In this document: positions 61,472-64,000 of the stretch, in pieces | Layout of the letters: each line of letters begins with the position of its first letter | Numbering within the stretch: the first letter of the stretch is position 1 | Source: Thunnus maccoyii | Taxonomy: Eukaryota; Chordata; Actinopteri; Scombriformes; Scombridae | DNA: 64,000 bases | Direction of reading: 5' to 3' | NCBI RefSeq assembly: GCF_910596095.1 | Contig: NC_056533.1 | Location: 28,804,662 to 28,868,661, forward strand | Translations under genes and position numbers: made by a program | Notes under the pieces: model-generated | What the model was told of the DNA's origin: nothing | Database searches by the model: none | The model's input: only the letters and a program-made list of their open reading frames with translations

Positions 61472-64000
61472 TTACAGGAGCTGAGGTGCAGTGGCAGTTT
61501 CCAGTGGAGTAGGAGAGGGTGCTGTGTTATCTATGGGAGAGGAAGACATACAGTTCATTCTTATGCAGGTGGAGGACAAGTGTTTTTGAGCTGTCTGTGA
61601 AACCCTCAGAGGGCAGCACAGCTGGTGCCGACCACACTGCACCCACTGGTTGCAGAAACTGGGCACGCTGTAGAACTTTGTCAGCTTTTTCAGCACCTGT
61701 TTACCTAGAAGGTTTGAAGGCATCTCTGTAATCTTGAACAAGGGGCCGGACCCTGTTGTTGGTGGTGTAGAAAGGTCAACTGCAGCATCTTTAGGACAAG
61801 GCCTTCTTTCAAAGTCGTAGCCAGACAGGGGACCAATGCAAGTATAAGGCAGAGGCTCACTGCTGCAGCTAAGAGAGCGCATTGGTCTCCGAGGTCGGTT
61901 CCAAGCCTTGTCAATCCACAGCTCCACTTGGGCCTTGTCCAGCCTGGAGGCAGCATCTTCCATGTCCTCAGACCTGGTGTCAAAGTCAGGGTTGTGGTTT
62001 TCTTCAGGTCCTATTACCTCGTCTTCCCCTAATCTTGACTGGACTGCATTATCAAGCAGCTGCGTCTCAGCCACAAGATTGGAAGCCATTTTGGAGACAA
62101 TTCTCCAGTCTCTAAGGATATCATCTGCAGTGGTGTACTGTGAGGTCACCGTAAATCGGATGATGCGTTTAGTGTGAATGTCTGCAGGGATGAGGTACAT
62201 GGTGCCAGATCGGGTCAGTCTCCTCAACAACTCATCGGTTAAAGCATTTCCTGCCTAGGATGAGAAAACAATCACTATACATGATATATTCATAACAAAA
62301 CACTGCAAAAAAACAAAACATAAAACAATTTGTCCTTGATCCATTCAAAGTTTCATCTCATTCTGATCATCACTGGTATAGCTCTGCCCTTCACCTGTGT
62401 TTGATAAAACTACATTACACAATTCATTGGCACACCTTTGAACTAGGCGTGACCGGCCAGTCTGCACATTTCAACAATCATTAGCCAGTGAAGCACATGT
62501 TGCATAACAAAGAGAAAACCAGATTTAACAGGAAGATTTTTGTAGTTGTACAAAAACTGTGATGTACTATAAACATTCATACTTTCAGACAGAAAACAAC
62601 TAGGCCGAGGTGCCTCTCAGCAGGAACCTCAAAATTTGGGTCACTCCTTATCTGAGATTCCAAGAGCTTTGCCATCTCAATACCCTGAAAACCACAGAAA
62701 AAAAGACACAAAGATACACTTTTCATTTGCTAATATTTGATATTTATTCCTAAAAATAATTTGCATGAAAACAACTGGCTGTAACTTACATGTCTGATAT
62801 GAGCCTGGAGGTTTTTCAGTCCAAAGGAGCGCATGACAAACCAGAGCTTGAGAGAACGGAAGCGACGGCTGAGAGGAATTTGCCAATGCTGAACAAAAGA
62901 AGAAAGTAGTGTTATCAGATGTAATTATTCCCTCTGATAGTTGAATCTTTAATTAGATGGAGATATGATGGGATCATACCATGAAATCGGTGGCTGCTTG
63001 TGAGTTTTCATGTCTCAGATAAACGGGATCAACACTGAATGTCTGCTGGAGCTTATATTTATCCTTTACCCTGAGGCAACAAAATTAAACCATATTACCA
63101 ACCAGCAAGCACAGTTTACATTGAGTTTGGTTTTAAATTTCATTTGAGACCCACTCTTATACATCATTTTAATTTCTGTAGAGGTGAGAAAAGGCTGTGA
63201 TGTTGTCTCTCACCAAAAAGCAGTGCAGTCAAAATGGACCATCATCCACTTGGAGGGGTTAAAGACAAAAGACTGTGCAAAGTCAATGCCCTCCAGGGAC
63301 CAGCGCAACTCAGGACAGAAGTAGGCTGAGCCAGCGTATGCAGCATCCACATGGAGCCAGAGTCCCTCCTCTGCACCTGTAAAATGTTTAAATCAAGTAT
63401 CTCCCAATACATCCAAACAGGATAATATGATGTTTGACTGTAAAAACAAAGTTACTGAAGACACTGTGGGAGTAAATATGAAGACATACACACTGGTCCC
63501 AGTTCAGATAGCTTGTCAAAGGCACACACTCCTGTAGTTCCTAAACTGGCACACAGCTGAACAGGAGAGAAACAAAATGTCAGATAAAATTCAACATTTA
63601 ATTGTGTATTTAAATTATTTTAAAAAAACAACACACGTTTTTCATGTTTTAACCCATGAAATACAAATTGTGTATACTCGACATTACCACTATATTTATA
63701 TAGCTTGCTGTTTTTATCTGTTTGAATGTGTTTTTCTACATTCAAGGCAGCTCTTTCATTTCAATAAATTATGAAAGTGAATATTTAGCTATTTGTCTGA
63801 TAAAGTCTAATGCAAGGACAATGGAAAGCTCCTCAGGTTTGAGACTCTACTGGTGAAAGCCATTGCACAAGTTTGATTACTGGGGAAGCAAACATCCAGA
63901 GGACAAATGATTAGCAAACATCATGATGTAATGGACACCAGGCACCAGATAAAAAAAAAGGACAATGTGGATTTGTTAGACTCTTACAGTGATGTGCTTG
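61472..64000 (-). CDS. hdc: Histidine decarboxylase, 3' part (7 exons visible, 5' end outside window)
   Basis: HDC is the PLP-dependent cytosolic enzyme that makes histamine from histidine. Exons on the minus strand: tentative end of an exon at 64000-63988 (ACT|GTAAGA), 63556-63490, 63376-63214, 63070-62980, 62888-62790, 62684-62583 and 62254-61472. Phases join correctly. Conserved blocks in order: [23 protein letters not shown] (the Asp that contacts the PLP ring nitrogen), [13 protein letters not shown] (the Schiff-base Lys), [31 protein letters not shown], and [20 protein letters not shown]. The last exon also encodes the long C-terminal tail that separates HDC from DOPA decarboxylase. It keeps RSLSC and [12 protein letters not shown], both present in mammalian HDC, where the tail is proteolytically processed. 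The middle of the tail is not conserved with my recollection of mammals. The reading frame is intact. Confidence 0.95.

Overview
The window is teleost fish nuclear DNA, probably from a perch-like (percomorph) species. It has split genes with GT-AG introns, AT-rich non-coding DNA, many microsatellites, LINE fragments of L2/Maui type, and many short inverted-repeat elements of kinds common in percomorphs. There are no bacterial features and no CRISPR array. The protein-coding content is vertebrate, and the gene set corresponds to genes on human chromosome 15q.

Layout: (1) 1-16632 is the 5' end of a PDE8-type cyclic nucleotide phosphodiesterase gene on the minus strand. Only its first coding exon (16480-16632) is visible; everything to its left reads as one long first intron filled with repeats. 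(2) 16633-30087 holds the GC-richer upstream region of that gene (to about 18.1 kb), a second GC-richer patch near 19 kb with no gene I can name, a broken L2-type LINE, and the probable 3' UTR of gatm. (3) 30088-33368 is a complete nine-exon gatm gene (mitochondrial glycine amidinotransferase, minus strand). It encodes 423 residues and has the catalytic Asp254, His303 and Cys407 in place. A TATA box lies at 33469-33475. About 1.4 kb upstream lies a decayed copy of gatm exon 2. (4) 38675-49215 and 56655-61078 are two tandem ten-exon slc27a2-like genes on the plus strand (very-long-chain acyl-CoA synthetase / fatty acid transport protein 2). Each encodes 620 residues and the exon phases are identical. 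(5) 61472-64000 is the 3' two thirds of hdc (histidine decarboxylase, minus strand), convergent with the second slc27a2 gene and running off the right edge.

The genes are metabolic (creatine synthesis, fatty acid activation, histamine synthesis, cAMP breakdown) but do not form one pathway. Their proximity looks like conserved chromosomal neighbourhood, with a local tandem duplication of slc27a2.

The rest is mobile-element debris. It includes an hAT-type element with an intact 8-bp target duplication (51562-53160), two cases of one inverted-repeat element inserted into another, and two perfect CTCF-core matches between pde8 and gatm. All exon boundaries were placed by eye from splice consensus, reading frame and similarity to vertebrate proteins recalled from knowledge. 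No database search was made. I did not find a new biological system here; the best leads are the gatm exon-2 relic, a possible alternative gatm first exon, and a splice donor made of microsatellite sequence.
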